Origin: Alkalilimnicola ehrlichii
GTDB taxonomy: Bacteria; Pseudomonadota; Gammaproteobacteria; Nitrococcales; AK92
Assembly: GCF_003399765.1 (NCBI RefSeq)
Contig: NZ_NFZV01000001.1
Location: forward strand, 62,001-126,000
DNA length: 64,000 nt
Direction of reading: 5' to 3'
Shown: positions 47,506 to 57,895 of the stretch, one piece after another
Layout of the letters: every line of letters begins with the position of its first letter
Numbering within the stretch: the first letter of the stretch is position 1
Position numbers and translations under genes: made by a program
The notes under the pieces: model-generated
Told to the model about the DNA's origin: nothing
The model's database searches: none
The model's input: the letters and a program-made list of their open reading frames with translations, nothing else

Positions 47506-47784
47506 ATGGCGCGAGTGACCGTGGAAGATTGTTTGGACAACGTCGATAATCGTTTCGAGTTGGTCCTGGTCGCCTCCAAGCGGGCCCGGCAGGTCGCTAA
47601 CGGTTCGCAGCCGTTCGTGGAGCTTGAGAACGACAAGCCGACCGTAGTGGCCTTGCGGGAAATCGCCGAGGGCTACGTCACGCGGAAAATTCTCAAGGCG
47701 GACGAGAATCAGGCAGCACTTGCCGGAGCGGCTGAAACGGCTGAGGGCGGGGATGCCCCCGGCGCCGATCAGCCGCAGGCTTAA
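47506..47784 (+). CDS. rpoZ: RNA polymerase omega subunit RpoZ
   Basis: The 92-residue product opens [20 protein letters not shown] and has SKRARQ and a [13 protein letters not shown] segment, all typical of omega. It helps assemble RNA polymerase and, in many proteobacteria, forms part of a ppGpp site, which fits its place directly before spoT. GACGGAGG lies before the ATG. Confidence 0.95.
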   Translation: MARVTVEDCLDNVDNRFELVLVASKRARQVANGSQPFVELENDKPTVVALREIAEGYVTRKILKADENQAALAGAAETAEGGDAPGADQPQA

Positions 47785-47802
47785 GCGGGCAGCAGAGGGC
47801 GT

Positions 47803-49971
47803 ATGGGGCGTAGTGACCCCTTAGTTCCAGAGGAAGTCGGCAGCGACGACCCCGCGCGCAAGGCTAGCGATCTATGCTCGTTGCTGGATCACTACCTGGA
47901 GCCGAAGCAGGTACGGCTTGTTTACGAAGCGTACCGCTTCGGTGCGGAAGCGCATGCGGGGCAGCGCCGCTTATCCGGCGAGCCTTATATTACCCATCCG
48001 TTAGCGGTAGCTAAGATTTTGGCGGAAATGCGGCTCGACTATCAAAGTATAGTGGCCGCCATCCTGCACGATGTCATCGAAGATACCCCTACCGCGAAAG
48101 ACCACGTTGCGTCCGCCTTCGGGGAAGACGTCGCCGAATTAGTCGACGGTGTCAGTAAACTCACCCAAATCGACTTCAAGAGCAAGGCCGAAGCCCAAGC
48201 CGAGAACTTCCGCAAGATGGTCCTGGCGATGTCGCGGGATATTCGCGTCATTTTAATTAAGCTCGCCGACCGTCTGCATAACATGCGCACGATTTGGGTG
48301 ATGCCGCCTCACAAGCGGCATCGAATCGCGCGCGAAACGCTCGAAATCTATGCTCCCATCGCCCAGCGGCTCGGCATCAACACCTTGCGGATCGAACTAG
48401 AAGATCTCGGCTTTGCCGCGCTCTACCCGATGCGCTATCGCGTGCTGAAGGAGAAGATGCGCCGCCAGCGAGGGCATCGCAGCGAGATCATCGATCAAGT
48501 CACCGATACCATTAGTATTCGCTTAGGCGAGGCCGGCATCGATGCCCGGGTGGTGGGGCGCGAGAAGCATCTTTGGAGCATTTACCAGAAGATGCGCGAT
48601 AAAAACCATAACTTCAAAGATATTTTCGATGTTTATGGTTTTCGCATTATCGTTGATAACGTCGATACCTGTTATCGCGTTCTCGGCGTGCTGCACAGTC
48701 TGTACAAGCCTAAACCGGGCCGCATCAAAGACTATATCGCTATTCCTAAAGTAAACGGTTACCAATCGCTGCACACGAGTTTGGTCGGTCCTCGGCGGAT
48801 GCGAATTGAAGCGCAGGTGCGTACCGAGGAAATGCACCGGGTTGCCGAGGCAGGTATTGCCGCGCATTGGCTGTACAAAGAAAGCGATACGGCCAGCAAT
48901 ACGGCCCAAGCCCGCGCCCGCGAGTGGGTGAAAGGGCTGCTGGAAATGCAGCGTAATGCCGGTAATTCGCTGGAGTTTATCGAAAACGTCAAGATCGACC
49001 TCCAGCCCGATGAGATCTACGTCTTTACGCCTAAGGGCGGGATTTTGGAATTGCCGCGTGGGGCTACGGTTATCGATTTTGCCTACGCTGTGCACTCCGA
49101 TATCGGCGACGGCTGTATTGCCGCCATGATCGACCACCGCTTGGCGCCACTGCGCACTCCGTTGCAGACCGGCCAAACGGTGGAAATCATTACCGCGCCG
49201 GGTGCTCGCCCGAATCCGGCTTGGCTCGATTTCGTGGTGACGGCAAAAGCGCGCACTGCCATTCGGCATTCGTTGAAGCGCTTACGCGGAGAAGCCGCCG
49301 CCGCGTTGGGTCAGCGTCTTGTGGACCAAGCCCTGGCGTCGTTATCGCAAAGCTTGAGCGATCTTTCTCAGAGTCAAGTCGACAACGCGCTGGATGCGTT
49401 TGGCGTAGAGAGTCTGGAAGCGCTGTTCGAGACGGTAGGCCTTGGCCAGCAAATGCCATGGCTAGTGGCCCAACGCTTGTCGGGTATCGCGCCGGAAGCC
49501 GTGCGGGAGGGGGTTCAGCCGGGTAGCCAGAGGCTTTACATCAAGGGCACCGAAGGCGCTGTCGTTACCTTCGCCCGATGTTGCCGCCCAATTCCGGGCG
49601 ATCCGGTGGTTGGTTTTGCCAGTGCCGGCCGTGGGGTGGTGATTCATCATCGCGACTGTCGCAACGTCAAAGAGTACCGCAATCACCCCGAAAAATGGGT
49701 CGATGTGCAATGGGAGCCGGCAGTCGAAGGCGATTTCCCGGTACTGGTTGCCATTGACGTGGTGAACCGGCGCGGTGTGCTGGCCGAGCTGGCGGCGAAC
49801 ATTTCCGAAATGGAGTCGAATATCGAAAGCGTCGCTGTCGACGAGAAAGACGGTATGGTCACGACCATCCGCTTCGTGCTTAGCGTTCGCGATCGCGTTC
49901 ATCTGGCGCATGTCCTGCGCCGACTGCGTTTGCTCAGTAGCGTTACCCGGATTACCCGCCGAAAAGGTTGA
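47803..49971 (+). CDS. spoT: bifunctional (p)ppGpp synthetase/hydrolase SpoT
   Basis: SpoT makes and destroys the stringent-response alarmone. The 722-residue protein has an intact HD hydrolase (HAGQRRLSGEPYITHP, ILHDVIEDT), the synthetase domain (KVNGYQSLHT and the EAQVRTEEMHR segment), a TGS domain (DEIYVFTPKGGILELPRG), the helical and zinc-finger-like region with FARCCRPIPGD and a C-terminal ACT domain. The intact HD motif and the neighbourhood of rpoZ and recG argue for SpoT rather than RelA. Confidence 0.95.
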   Translation: MGRSDPLVPEEVGSDDPARKASDLCSLLDHYLEPKQVRLVYEAYRFGAEAHAGQRRLSGEPYITHPLAVAKILAEMRLDYQSIVAAILHDVIEDTPTAKDHVASAFGEDVAELVDGVSKLTQIDFKSKAEAQAENFRKMVLAMSRDIRVILIKLADRLHNMRTIWVMPPHKRHRIARETLEIYAPIAQRLGINTLRIELEDLGFAALYPMRYRVLKEKMRRQRGHRSEIIDQVTDTISIRLGEAGIDARVVGREKHLWSIYQKMRDKNHNFKDIFDVYGFRIIVDNVDTCYRVLGVLHSLYKPKPGRIKDYIAIPKVNGYQSLHTSLVGPRRMRIEAQVRTEEMHRVAEAGIAAHWLYKESDTASNTAQARAREWVKGLLEMQRNAGNSLEFIENVKIDLQPDEIYVFTPKGGILELPRGATVIDFAYAVHSDIGDGCIAAMIDHRLAPLRTPLQTGQTVEIITAPGARPNPAWLDFVVTAKARTAIRHSLKRLRGEAAAALGQRLVDQALASLSQSLSDLSQSQVDNALDAFGVESLEALFETVGLGQQMPWLVAQRLSGIAPEAVREGVQPGSQRLYIKGTEGAVVTFARCCRPIPGDPVVGFASAGRGVVIHHRDCRNVKEYRNHPEKWVDVQWEPAVEGDFPVLVAIDVVNRRGVLAELAANISEMESNIESVAVDEKDGMVTTIRFVLSVRDRVHLAHVLRRLRLLSSVTRITRRKG

Positions 49972-50076
49972 GTCGGCCTTTGTTTTTTCTTACAAGCTTC
50001 CGTCTATCCCGTAAGCTTCGTCTATCTGCAATAATGGCCCGTGTTTTACGGATTGGCTATTGCAGGAGAGTATTCG

Positions 50077-50463
50077 ATGAGCCGCGAGATTATCCAGACG
50101 GAACGCGCCCCGCAGGCAATTGGCACCTATTCGCAGGCCGTTAAGGTCGGCGATACCGTTTATCTCTCCGGGCAGATCCCGCTGGTGCCGGAAACCATGG
50201 AGTTGGTGACGGGCGATATGGCGGCACAGATTCGCCGCGTATTCGACAATCTAGCGGCAGTGTGCGAGGCCGCAGGCGGACAGTTAACGGATATTGTAAA
50301 GCTGAACATCTTCCTGACCGATCTCGGCCACTTCGCGCTGGTTAACGAGATCATGGCCGAGTATCTGCAGCAGCCCTACCCGGCTCGCGCCGCAATCGGT
50401 GTGGCCAGTTTGCCGAAAGGGGCGCAGGTCGAGATGGACGGTGTGATGGTGCTGGGCAGTTAA
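50077..50463 (+). CDS. ridA: RidA family reactive intermediate deaminase
   Basis: RidA hydrolyses 2-aminoacrylate and related imines that damage pyridoxal-phosphate enzymes. The 128-residue protein carries [19 protein letters not shown], the active-site arginine in [10 protein letters not shown] and the closing [17 protein letters not shown] supports the ATG at 50077, not the earlier frame opening. It lies between spoT and recG. Confidence 0.93.
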   Translation: MSREIIQTERAPQAIGTYSQAVKVGDTVYLSGQIPLVPETMELVTGDMAAQIRRVFDNLAAVCEAAGGQLTDIVKLNIFLTDLGHFALVNEIMAEYLQQPYPARAAIGVASLPKGAQVEMDGVMVLGS

Positions 50464-50479
50464 GCCGGGTGTCTTGGGT

Positions 50480-52558
50480 ATGGCGGTAGCCTGCACATTA
50501 AAGCCGGTGACGGAGCTGAGAGGCGTTGGGCCGCGGCTTGCCGAGCGCTTGGCAAAGCTTGGAATCAGTCAAGTTCGCGATTTGTTGTTTCATTTGCCTC
50601 TGCGGTATGAGGATCGAAGCACACGCGTACCGATCGGGCGCCTGCGGGCAGGTGAGCACGTGCTTATCGAGGGCGTTGTCGAACTCTGCGAGGTTGCGCC
50701 GGGTCGGCGGCGTCGGTTGCTCTGTCGTGTCAGCGATGGCACCGGCAGCTTGACGCTGGTTTTCTTCCATTTCTATCCCAAGCTACAGGCCGATTTAGCA
50801 CGTGGCACGACCATTCAGTGCTTTGGCGAAGTGCGCGATGGTCCGGGTATGCCGCAGATGATTCACCCGGAGTATCGCCATGCCGATGCGAACGACGAGG
50901 CGTGGGAGAGCGAGGGGCTGACGCCGATTTACCCCAGCACGCAAGGTTTGCAGCAAAACAGCCTGCGACGCCTGGTTAAAGATGCCTTGCTTTACGCGGA
51001 AACTGAGCAAGGGCTGCCCGATCTGTTGGCCGGGTTGGGGCTGGAACTGCCGGGGCTGTATGAATCGCTCAGCTATTTACATTGCCCGCCGACCGATGCG
51101 CCGCGCGATTTGTTGGAGAACGGCTCCCATCCGTGCCGCCACCGCCTGGCATTGGAAGAGCTGGTCGCGCATCACCTTACCTTGCGACGGCTGCGTGCGA
51201 GCATGCAGCAGTTAGTGGTCGCTCCGGCTTTGCCGCCTGCCGATCGCCTAAAGAAGCCTTTTCTCTCTCAGTTGCCGTTCCAGTTGACGCAGGCGCAGGC
51301 ACGTGTGGTTGCCGAAGTGGAGGCGGATCTGGCGACCGAGCAGGCGATGTTGCGTCTGGTGCAAGGCGACGTCGGTTCCGGTAAGACGGTTGTTGCAGCT
51401 CTGGCAATACTCGGTGCGGTCGAGGCCGGTTGGCAGGCAGTGGTCATGGCGCCGACGGAGCTTTTGGCCGAGCAGCACATGCGAAATTTTGCGGCTTGGC
51501 TGGAACCGTTAGGGGTCGAGATGGCGTGGTTGTCAGGGCGGCTGAGCGGCCGATCACGGCAAGCGCAGTTACAGGCAGTAGCCGACGGTCGTGCGCAGGT
51601 GGTGGTCGGCACGCATGCGTTGTTTCAGGAAACGGTCAGTTTCGCCCGGCTCGGCTTGGTTGTGATTGACGAGCAGCACCGCTTCGGCGTGCATCAGCGG
51701 CTGGCATTGAGGGAAAAAGGGCGCGAGGCGGGCGTGCAGCCACACCAATTGATCATGACGGCCACGCCCATTCCGCGTACGTTGGCAATGACTGCGTATG
51801 CTGACCTGGATGTGTCGGTGATTGACGAGTTGCCGCCCGGGCGCACGCCAGTGCGAACGGTCGCAGTGGCCTCCAGTCGGAGGCCGGAAGTCGTTGAGCG
51901 GGTACGCGCAGCGTGTGCCGAGGGGCGGCAGGCCTATTGGGTTTGCACGTTGGTGGAAGAGTCGGAAGTGTTACAGGCCGAAGCGGCGGAGGTTGCGGCG
52001 GAGAATCTGGCCGAGGCCTTGCCGGAGTTACGGGTGGGGTTGGTGCATGGCCGTCAGAAAAGTGCCGAGAAAGAAGCGGTGATGGCCGCGTTCAAGCGCC
52101 ATGAGCTCGATTTGCTAGTGGCAACTACGGTGATTGAGGTCGGTGTCGATGTGCCCAACGCGAGCCTCATGATTATCGAGAATGCCGAACGGCTAGGGTT
52201 ATCTCAGCTGCATCAGTTGCGCGGCCGAGTCGGGCGTGGCGCGGCGGCCAGCAGTTGCGTTTTGATGTATCAAGGCCCGCTGTCGCGGACGGCTAAGGAG
52301 CGTTTAGCGGTGATGCGGGAGACGACCGACGGTTTTGAGGTCGCGCGGCGCGATCTTGAGATCCGCGGCCCCGGCGAGTTTCTGGGAACCCGGCAGACCG
52401 GCGCTTTGCAGTACCGTGTCGCCGACCTGGAGCGAGATGCAGGATTGCTGCCGACAGTGCATAGAATCGGCGATCGTTTGCTGGCGGAATATCCTGAGCG
52501 GGTCGACGCTTTAGTGCGGCGCTGGGTGGGGGATGCGGAGCGCTACGGGCAGGTATAG
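50480..52558 (+). CDS. recG: ATP-dependent DNA helicase RecG
   Basis: RecG remodels stalled replication forks and Holliday junctions. The 692-residue protein has the N-terminal wedge/OB domain (LPLRYEDRS), the Walker A motif GDVGSGKTVVA, DEQHRFGV (motif II), TATPIPRTLAM (motif III) and the C-terminal helicase half with LRGRVGRG, followed by the TRG-type tail FEVARRDLEIRGPGEFLGTRQ in pieces. Start ATG 50480 is two codons into the open frame. Confidence 0.94.
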   Translation: MAVACTLKPVTELRGVGPRLAERLAKLGISQVRDLLFHLPLRYEDRSTRVPIGRLRAGEHVLIEGVVELCEVAPGRRRRLLCRVSDGTGSLTLVFFHFYPKLQADLARGTTIQCFGEVRDGPGMPQMIHPEYRHADANDEAWESEGLTPIYPSTQGLQQNSLRRLVKDALLYAETEQGLPDLLAGLGLELPGLYESLSYLHCPPTDAPRDLLENGSHPCRHRLALEELVAHHLTLRRLRASMQQLVVAPALPPADRLKKPFLSQLPFQLTQAQARVVAEVEADLATEQAMLRLVQGDVGSGKTVVAALAILGAVEAGWQAVVMAPTELLAEQHMRNFAAWLEPLGVEMAWLSGRLSGRSRQAQLQAVADGRAQVVVGTHALFQETVSFARLGLVVIDEQHRFGVHQRLALREKGREAGVQPHQLIMTATPIPRTLAMTAYADLDVSVIDELPPGRTPVRTVAVASSRRPEVVERVRAACAEGRQAYWVCTLVEESEVLQAEAAEVAAENLAEALPELRVGLVHGRQKSAEKEAVMAAFKRHELDLLVATTVIEVGVDVPNASLMIIENAERLGLSQLHQLRGRVGRGAAASSCVLMYQGPLSRTAKERLAVMRETTDGFEVARRDLEIRGPGEFLGTRQTGALQYRVADLERDAGLLPTVHRIGDRLLAEYPERVDALVRRWVGDAERYGQV

Positions 52559-52653
52559 GAACGCTGCGGCAATGGTTTCTCAACAAGCTGCCGACCATGA
52601 CATAATAGCGCGCTTTCGACGCTTGGCAGAGGCCGCAGCAGGTGGGGTTTGAA

Positions 52654-53220
52654 ATGAGCAAATGGCGGCCGCAGAAAGATCCGCTACGCCAGTGCGTTCC
52701 ACGGCGATTGCGACCTTGGCTGGAAGATACGGCGTCGCTGACCGCGCGCATTCAGAGACATAGCGGTGGGCGCTTGCGGGTGCGAATCCTCAGCGAATGC
52801 TGGTCGCTGCCCGCTGCCGAAGAGGCTCTGGCGCTCGGGCAGCCGGTAGGGCGATACGCATGGATGCGAGAAGTGCTCTTGATGTGCGATTCGACGCCTT
52901 GGGTGTACGCACGAACGGCAGTGCCCTTGGAGAGCCTGCGCGGGCGTTATAAACCTTTATTGAGATTGGGCGCACGCCCTTTAGGGAGCGTGCTATTTGG
53001 CCGTTTCCCCGTGCAGCGTACGCCCTTGCTCATCCGACGACTCGACGAGCGCGATCCGCTGTTGCCGGTAGTGCAGCGGCATGTCGCGGTTTCCAGCGGA
53101 CTGTGGGCGCGTCGCTCTATGCTCAGTTTCGACAGTTGTCGTTTGCTGGTGACGGAAGTGTTTTTGCCCGAATTAGTGGACGGCTTACGGGATAAACGAG
53201 CGATGTCTTTCGCGCTGTGA
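52654..53220 (+). CDS. ubiC: chorismate lyase UbiC
   Basis: UbiC converts chorismate to 4-hydroxybenzoate, the first step of ubiquinone synthesis. The 188-residue protein shows the pattern WLEDTASLT near the start, then VRILSECW, REVLLMCDSTPWVYARTAVP and the C-terminal arginine- and Glu-containing VTEVFLPEL. AGGTGGGG precedes the ATG at 52654. It leads ubiA by 58 bases. Confidence 0.9.
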   Translation: MSKWRPQKDPLRQCVPRRLRPWLEDTASLTARIQRHSGGRLRVRILSECWSLPAAEEALALGQPVGRYAWMREVLLMCDSTPWVYARTAVPLESLRGRYKPLLRLGARPLGSVLFGRFPVQRTPLLIRRLDERDPLLPVVQRHVAVSSGLWARRSMLSFDSCRLLVTEVFLPELVDGLRDKRAMSFAL

Positions 53221-53278
53221 GTTTCGCCGCGAAAGCAACGGAGATGTCTAAGACTTCCTTAAGCCATAAGGAGGGGGG

Positions 53279-54157
53279 ATGAAGCCGAGTTTGGCGACGG
53301 TTGCAGACCGTCTATGGCAGTATGCGCTGCTGGCGCGCTTGGATCGGCCGGTCGGCAATTTCCTATTGCTTTGGCCGATGCTATGGGCCTTATGGATTGC
53401 CGCGGAAGGGTTTCCGCAGCCGCTCGTTTTGGGCGTCTTTGTGCTGGGTGTGTTGGTGATGCGTGCGGCCGGTTGCGTGATCAACGATTATGCCGACCGT
53501 AATATCGACTTGCATGTTAAACGGACTAAAGAGCGACCGTTGACGGCGGGTCGGATTACCAGCAAAGAGGCGTTGATCGTATTCGCGCTGTTGGGATTGA
53601 CGGCCTTCGGTTTAGTGTTGCTCATGAACACGTTGACGATTCAGCTCGCCTTCGTCGGTATCGTGCTCGCAGCGACCTACCCTTTTATGAAGCGCTATAC
53701 CTATCTACCCCAAGTTCATCTGGGGGCTGCCTTCGGCTGGGCGGTGCCGATGGCATTCGCCGCGCAAACGGGTACCGTGCCGCAGATTGCATGGTTAGTG
53801 TTCTTGGCCGCGGTAATTTGGGCCACGATCTACGACACGCAATATGCGATGGTCGATCGCGACGACGATCTGAAAATTGGCGTTAAGTCGACGGCTATCC
53901 TGTTTGGCGAGCATGACCGTCTTATCATCGGCCTTTTGCAGCTGCTTATGTTGGCTTGTCTGGTGCTGATCGGGGTGCAGGCGGGCATGAGCGCGGTTTA
54001 CTATTGGTCTGTAGCGCTTGGCGGCTTGTTTTTTGTCTATCAGCAATATCTTATTTATAGCCGGGAGCGCGATAATTGTTTTCGGGCTTTTCTGAATAAT
54101 ATGTGGTTTGGTGGCGCCATTTTTGTCGGGGTTCTTCTGCATTACGGCTATCATTAG
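53279..54157 (+). CDS. ubiA: 4-hydroxybenzoate octaprenyltransferase UbiA
   Basis: UbiA attaches the polyprenyl tail to 4-hydroxybenzoate in the inner membrane. The 292-residue protein has about eight helices and the two aspartate-rich metal-diphosphate motifs, NDYADRNID near residue 75 and [12 protein letters not shown] near 185. AAGGAGGGGGG lies immediately before the ATG. Operon with ubiC. Confidence 0.94.
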   Translation: MKPSLATVADRLWQYALLARLDRPVGNFLLLWPMLWALWIAAEGFPQPLVLGVFVLGVLVMRAAGCVINDYADRNIDLHVKRTKERPLTAGRITSKEALIVFALLGLTAFGLVLLMNTLTIQLAFVGIVLAATYPFMKRYTYLPQVHLGAAFGWAVPMAFAAQTGTVPQIAWLVFLAAVIWATIYDTQYAMVDRDDDLKIGVKSTAILFGEHDRLIIGLLQLLMLACLVLIGVQAGMSAVYYWSVALGGLFFVYQQYLIYSRERDNCFRAFLNNMWFGGAIFVGVLLHYGYH

Positions 54158-54173
54158 TGGGGAGTATCCTGCT

Positions 54174-54878
54174 TTACTTGAACGCCCTTGCGACCACCCA
54201 TATCTCTACCTGCTCCGCTCCGGCGCGTTTTAGAAGCTTGGCAATTTCGTTGACGGTGCAGCCGGTAGTCATGACATCGTCGAGCACGGCCACCCGGGGC
54301 GGTACGTTGGCTTTCTTTAGCCGAAAGGCGCCCCGGACATTGCCGCGACGTGCTTTCGCGGGCAGCTCACTCTGAATCTGCGTATGTCTGCTGCGTTCGA
54401 TGAGGTCGGTCCGTAAAGAGGCCGGAATATACTTGCGTACCTGTTTAGCCAGTTCCGTGGCTTGGTTGTAGCCCCGTTCGCGCAGCCGGGTTTTGTGTAA
54501 TGGGACTGGAACGATCGCATCGGCTTGGCGGTTGCCTGTCTTCGCTAATGTCCTTCCCATGAGTTCGCCCAAGAGCCTGGCGGCGGCTAAGCTTGCGTCG
54601 AACTTGAGCGCTTTAATTAGCTTGTCTAGTGGATAGTCGTAGGCAAAGGCAGCGTATACGGCATCGTAGTCGGGCGGCTGGCGGAGGCAGCGACCACAGA
54701 TGACGTCATCGCCGGTTGCTAAAGGCATGCCGCATTGCCGGCAGCCTGCGTCGGCCTTCGGCAGCGACGAGTCGCATTCCTTGCAGATATCCAAGCCGCG
54801 ATGGCCGGGCGCGCCACAGAGCCTGCAATAGGGGGGAAACACATACCGATGAGCAAAATTTAAACACCTGTAAACCAT
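54174..54878 (-). CDS. comF: ComF family phosphoribosyltransferase-like protein
   Basis: The 234-residue protein has an N-terminal double zwf-type zinc region with three CxxC pairs (CRLC, CKEC/CRQC, CGRC) and a C-terminal type I phosphoribosyltransferase fold with the PRPP loop [16 protein letters not shown]. ComF (GntX in E. coli) is linked to DNA uptake and use of DNA as food; the type IV pilus operon in this window would suit such a role. The start at 54878 is preferred (GGGAAT upstream); it falls inside the left half of the BirA operator. Confidence 0.88.
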   Translation of the reverse strand: MVYRCLNFAHRYVFPPYCRLCGAPGHRGLDICKECDSSLPKADAGCRQCGMPLATGDDVICGRCLRQPPDYDAVYAAFAYDYPLDKLIKALKFDASLAAARLLGELMGRTLAKTGNRQADAIVPVPLHKTRLRERGYNQATELAKQVRKYIPASLRTDLIERSRHTQIQSELPAKARRGNVRGAFRLKKANVPPRVAVLDDVMTTGCTVNEIAKLLKRAGAEQVEIWVVARAFK

Positions 54879-54902
54879 TTTATTCCCTTTTTGGTTGACA
54901 GG
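54867..54902. promoter_or_regulatory. BirA biotin operator between comF and bioB
   Basis: CCTGTAAACC (54867-54876) and GGTTGACAGG (54893-54902) form an inverted repeat with nine of ten positions paired and a 16-base spacer, matching the proteobacterial BirA consensus TTGTAAACC-N16-GGTTTACAA closely. The right half-site contains the bioB -35 hexamer; the left half overlaps the comF start codon. Biotin-loaded BirA should therefore repress bioB and may also hinder comF. Confidence 0.88.
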
Positions 54903-54922
54903 GCAGCCCCCCGCGCTACCAT
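54895..54922 (+). promoter_or_regulatory. bioB promoter inside the BirA operator
   Basis: A perfect TTGACA (54895-54900) is followed after 16 bases by TACCAT. Transcription would begin near 54929, about 35 bases before the bioB start. The -35 lies in the right operator half-site. Confidence 0.7.
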
Positions 54923-54963
54923 CCTTGTTCTTCAGATTGCCTAAGCTTAGCCGGGAGATGTCC

Positions 54964-55965
54964 ATGCAGCCACAAGAAGCGATCATCCGCCACGATTGGC
55001 GTCAGGATGAAGTCGAGGCTTTATTCGAGCGCCCTTTCTTCGACTTGATCTGGGAGGCGCAGAACGTCCACAGGCGCTATTTCGATCCGAATGAAGTGCA
55101 GGTCAGTACGCTTCTGAGCATCAAAACCGGCGCTTGTCCGGAAGACTGTAAATATTGCCCGCAAAGCGTGCGTTACGACACCGGCTTGGAACGGGAGAGC
55201 CTGATGGATACCGCGGCTGTTGTCGAGGCTGCGCGGCGGGCCAAAGACGCCGGCGCTACGCGCTTTTGCATGGGCGCCGCATGGCGCAGTCCAAAGGGTA
55301 AAGACCTAGAAAAGGTTACGACGATGGTGCGGGAGGTCAAGGCCATGGGGCTGGAAACCTGTGCCACCCTGGGTATGCTCAACGACGAGCAGACCGAGGC
55401 GCTAAAGGCCGCCGGGCTCGACTATTACAACCATAATTTAGACACCTCGGAAGAGTTCTACGGCGACATTATTACCACCCGTAGCTATCAAGACCGTTTG
55501 GACACCCTGGAGCGGGTTCGCCGGAGCGGAATGAATGTTTGCTGCGGCGGCATTGTCGGTATGGGAGAGCAACGCTCCGATCGAGCCTCGATGCTGCGCA
55601 CGCTAGCGAATCTGCCCGAGCATCCGCAGAGCGTTCCCATTAATCAGCTGGTCGCTGTTGAAGGTACGCCGCTTGCCGATGCCGAAGCACCCGATCCATT
55701 TGAGTTCATCCGTACGATCGCTGCTGCACGCATTATGATGCCGCGTTCTTATGTGCGTCTGTCGGCCGGTCGTACCGAGATGAACGAACAGCAGCAGGCC
55801 CTGTGTTTTCTGGCGGGCGCGAACAGTATTTTCTACGGCGATAAACTGTTGACGACCGGGAATCCGGAAGCCGATCGGGATCGGGCGCTATTCGAGCGGC
55901 TTGGGCTGCGGTTTCAAAAAGTCGCCACGGACGATTGCGAGCAAGCCCAAGCTTGCGGCCACTAA
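54964..55965 (+). CDS. bioB: biotin synthase BioB
   Basis: BioB inserts sulfur into dethiobiotin. The 333-residue radical-SAM enzyme has the 4Fe-4S cysteines at 58, 62 and 65 ([10 protein letters not shown]), the YNHNLDTS segment, the 2Fe-2S cysteines and the conserved [10 protein letters not shown] with the unusual arginine ligand region. Start 54964 (Met-Gln-Pro) is chosen because GGGAG lies six bases before it; ATG 54958 is also possible but sits directly on the Shine-Dalgarno. Three bases separate it from bioF. Confidence 0.95.
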   Translation: MQPQEAIIRHDWRQDEVEALFERPFFDLIWEAQNVHRRYFDPNEVQVSTLLSIKTGACPEDCKYCPQSVRYDTGLERESLMDTAAVVEAARRAKDAGATRFCMGAAWRSPKGKDLEKVTTMVREVKAMGLETCATLGMLNDEQTEALKAAGLDYYNHNLDTSEEFYGDIITTRSYQDRLDTLERVRRSGMNVCCGGIVGMGEQRSDRASMLRTLANLPEHPQSVPINQLVAVEGTPLADAEAPDPFEFIRTIAAARIMMPRSYVRLSAGRTEMNEQQQALCFLAGANSIFYGDKLLTTGNPEADRDRALFERLGLRFQKVATDDCEQAQACGH

Positions 55966-55968
55966 GCG

Positions 55969-57131
55969 ATGTGGGACCCGAGCGAAGAGCTAGCCGCGTT
56001 GCGGGCTGCCGATTTGTATCGGCAGCCGCGGCGTATCGACGTCGCAGGTCCGACAGAAGCCTGGGTGGACGGGCGGCGGTGTACGGTTTTCTGTAGCAAC
56101 GACTATCTCGGCTTGGCACAACATCCGAGCGTTGTCGAGGCGTTTACCGCGGCGGCGCAGCGCGACGGGGTCGGCAGCGGGGCCGCTCACTTAATCACCG
56201 GCCACCGCCGGGAGCATGAAGCTTTAGAAGAGGAACTGGCGGAATTCCTCGGTCGCGACCGGGTGCTTCTTTTCTCCACCGGCTATATGGCCAACATGGG
56301 CGTCATCGATGCTTTGGCGAGCAGCGGCGACGGCGTGTTTCAGGATCGTCTTAACCATGCCTCGCTGCTTGACGGAGCAAGGCTGTCCGGTGCCAAGCGA
56401 ATCCGCTATCGCCATGCCGATGCGGAGCATCTTCGGATGCGGCTGGGTGCGGAAGCGGTTGCCCGCCGTTTGGTGGTTACCGATGGCGTTTTCAGTATGG
56501 ATGGCGATTTAGCGCCTTTGCCTGCCATCAGCCAATTGGCTGCCGAACATGATGCGACGCTGATCGTTGACGACGCGCATGGAATCGGGGTCATCGGCAA
56601 GCAAGGCCGAGGGGTGTTGGAGTACTACGGGCTAGCGCAACAACAGGTGCCGCTTCTGATCGGCACGCTCGGCAAAGGCTTGGGTACCTTCGGGGCGTTT
56701 GTGGCCGGCCCAGCCCCCGTTGTTGAGTATCTGGTGCAGAAGGCGCGTACCTTTATGTTCACCACCGCCCAGCCCCCGCCGTGGCGGCGGCCACCCGTGC
56801 AAGCTTGCAACTTGTGCGAACGGAATCCTGGCGGCGCGACAAGCTACAGACCTTGATCGCGCGTTTTCGTCGCGGCGCCGAACAGCTCGGGTTGCCGTTA
56901 ATGGCGTCGCAGACTCCCATCCAACCGTTATTGGTGGGAGAAGCGCAGCGGGCGCTTCGGCTGGGCGAACAGCTAATGGCGGCCGGAATGCTGGTGACGC
57001 CCATTCGGCCGCCGACGGTGCCGCCGGGTAGTGCGCGTTTACGGATTACCTTCTCTGCTGAGCATAGCGAGGAGCAGGTGGACCGTCTATTGGACGCCTT
57101 CGAGCGGCTTAAGCTTGCGGACTCTGCATGA
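55969..57131 (+). CDS. bioF: 8-amino-7-oxononanoate synthase BioF, frameshifted
   Basis: BioF is a PLP enzyme joining pimeloyl-ACP and alanine. The first part has [13 protein letters not shown], the conserved HAS segment in [17 protein letters not shown] and the PLP-lysine in [13 protein letters not shown]. After FMFTTAQPP the frame is lost at a run of five C (56773-56777); with one more C it continues [12 protein letters not shown] to give 387 residues, the family length. The 3' end overlaps bioH by four bases. Confidence 0.92.
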
Positions 57132-57880
57132 GAAGCTATCCAACGTTAGGCCGTGGACCAGATCTTATTATGCTGCCCGGTTGGGGCATGAGCGCCGTCG
57201 TTTGGCGCGATTGGGCCGAGGCTTTGGCTGGCGAATGGTGTGTTCATTTGTTCGAGCTGCCCGGACATGCGGGCGATCCTGCAGAAGACTTTGACGTCGC
57301 TACGCTGCGTGCTCAGCTGATAGAGTCCGCACCGGCCGGAGCCGTTTGGGTCGGCTGGTCCTTAGGCGGAATGTTAAGTCTGCAATTAGCGCACGAAACC
57401 GCTGCCGCCGGAATGTGTCTCATGGCTACTAGCCCTCGTTTTTGTACCGGCGACGGGTGGTCGGCCGGTGTCGACCCGGCTGCTTTGCGGGCCATGCAAG
57501 CCGGGCTTGAGCAGGGTGTCGAACGGGTCTGGCGGGAGTTTCTTGGGTTATTAGGGAGTCGTGGCGGTACCGCGCGTGCGGAGGTGAAGGCTCTGCGTTA
57601 TCGGCAACCGACTCCCGCTGCCGGCGCGACGGGTTTGCAAGCAGGGCTTCGTTATTTATTAACAACCGATTTGCGATCGATGGTGGCTCGGATTGAGACG
57701 CCGACGCGTTGGTTGGTGGGCGAGCTAGACCCGCTAATATCGCCCGCAGCGGTGGAGGGTGTCGCATCCTCCATGGTCGCTGCCAAAGCGACATGCCTGC
57801 TTGGAGCAGGCCACGTCCCGTTTTATAGTCACCGGGCCGAACTCGACGCTGCGTTGGCCGAGTTGCGGCGAATGCTGTAG
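57128..57880 (+). CDS. bioH: pimeloyl-ACP methyl ester esterase BioH
   Basis: BioH removes the methyl group from pimeloyl-ACP methyl ester to end chain extension. The 250-residue alpha/beta hydrolase has the oxyanion region [11 protein letters not shown], the nucleophile in GWSLGG, the Asp in GELDPL and the His in GAGHVPF. It is translationally coupled to bioF. Confidence 0.92.
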   Translation: MRSYPTLGRGPDLIMLPGWGMSAVVWRDWAEALAGEWCVHLFELPGHAGDPAEDFDVATLRAQLIESAPAGAVWVGWSLGGMLSLQLAHETAAAGMCLMATSPRFCTGDGWSAGVDPAALRAMQAGLEQGVERVWREFLGLLGSRGGTARAEVKALRYRQPTPAAGATGLQAGLRYLLTTDLRSMVARIETPTRWLVGELDPLISPAAVEGVASSMVAAKATCLLGAGHVPFYSHRAELDAALAELRRML

Positions 57881-57895
57881 CGACTAGGGTGTTTC

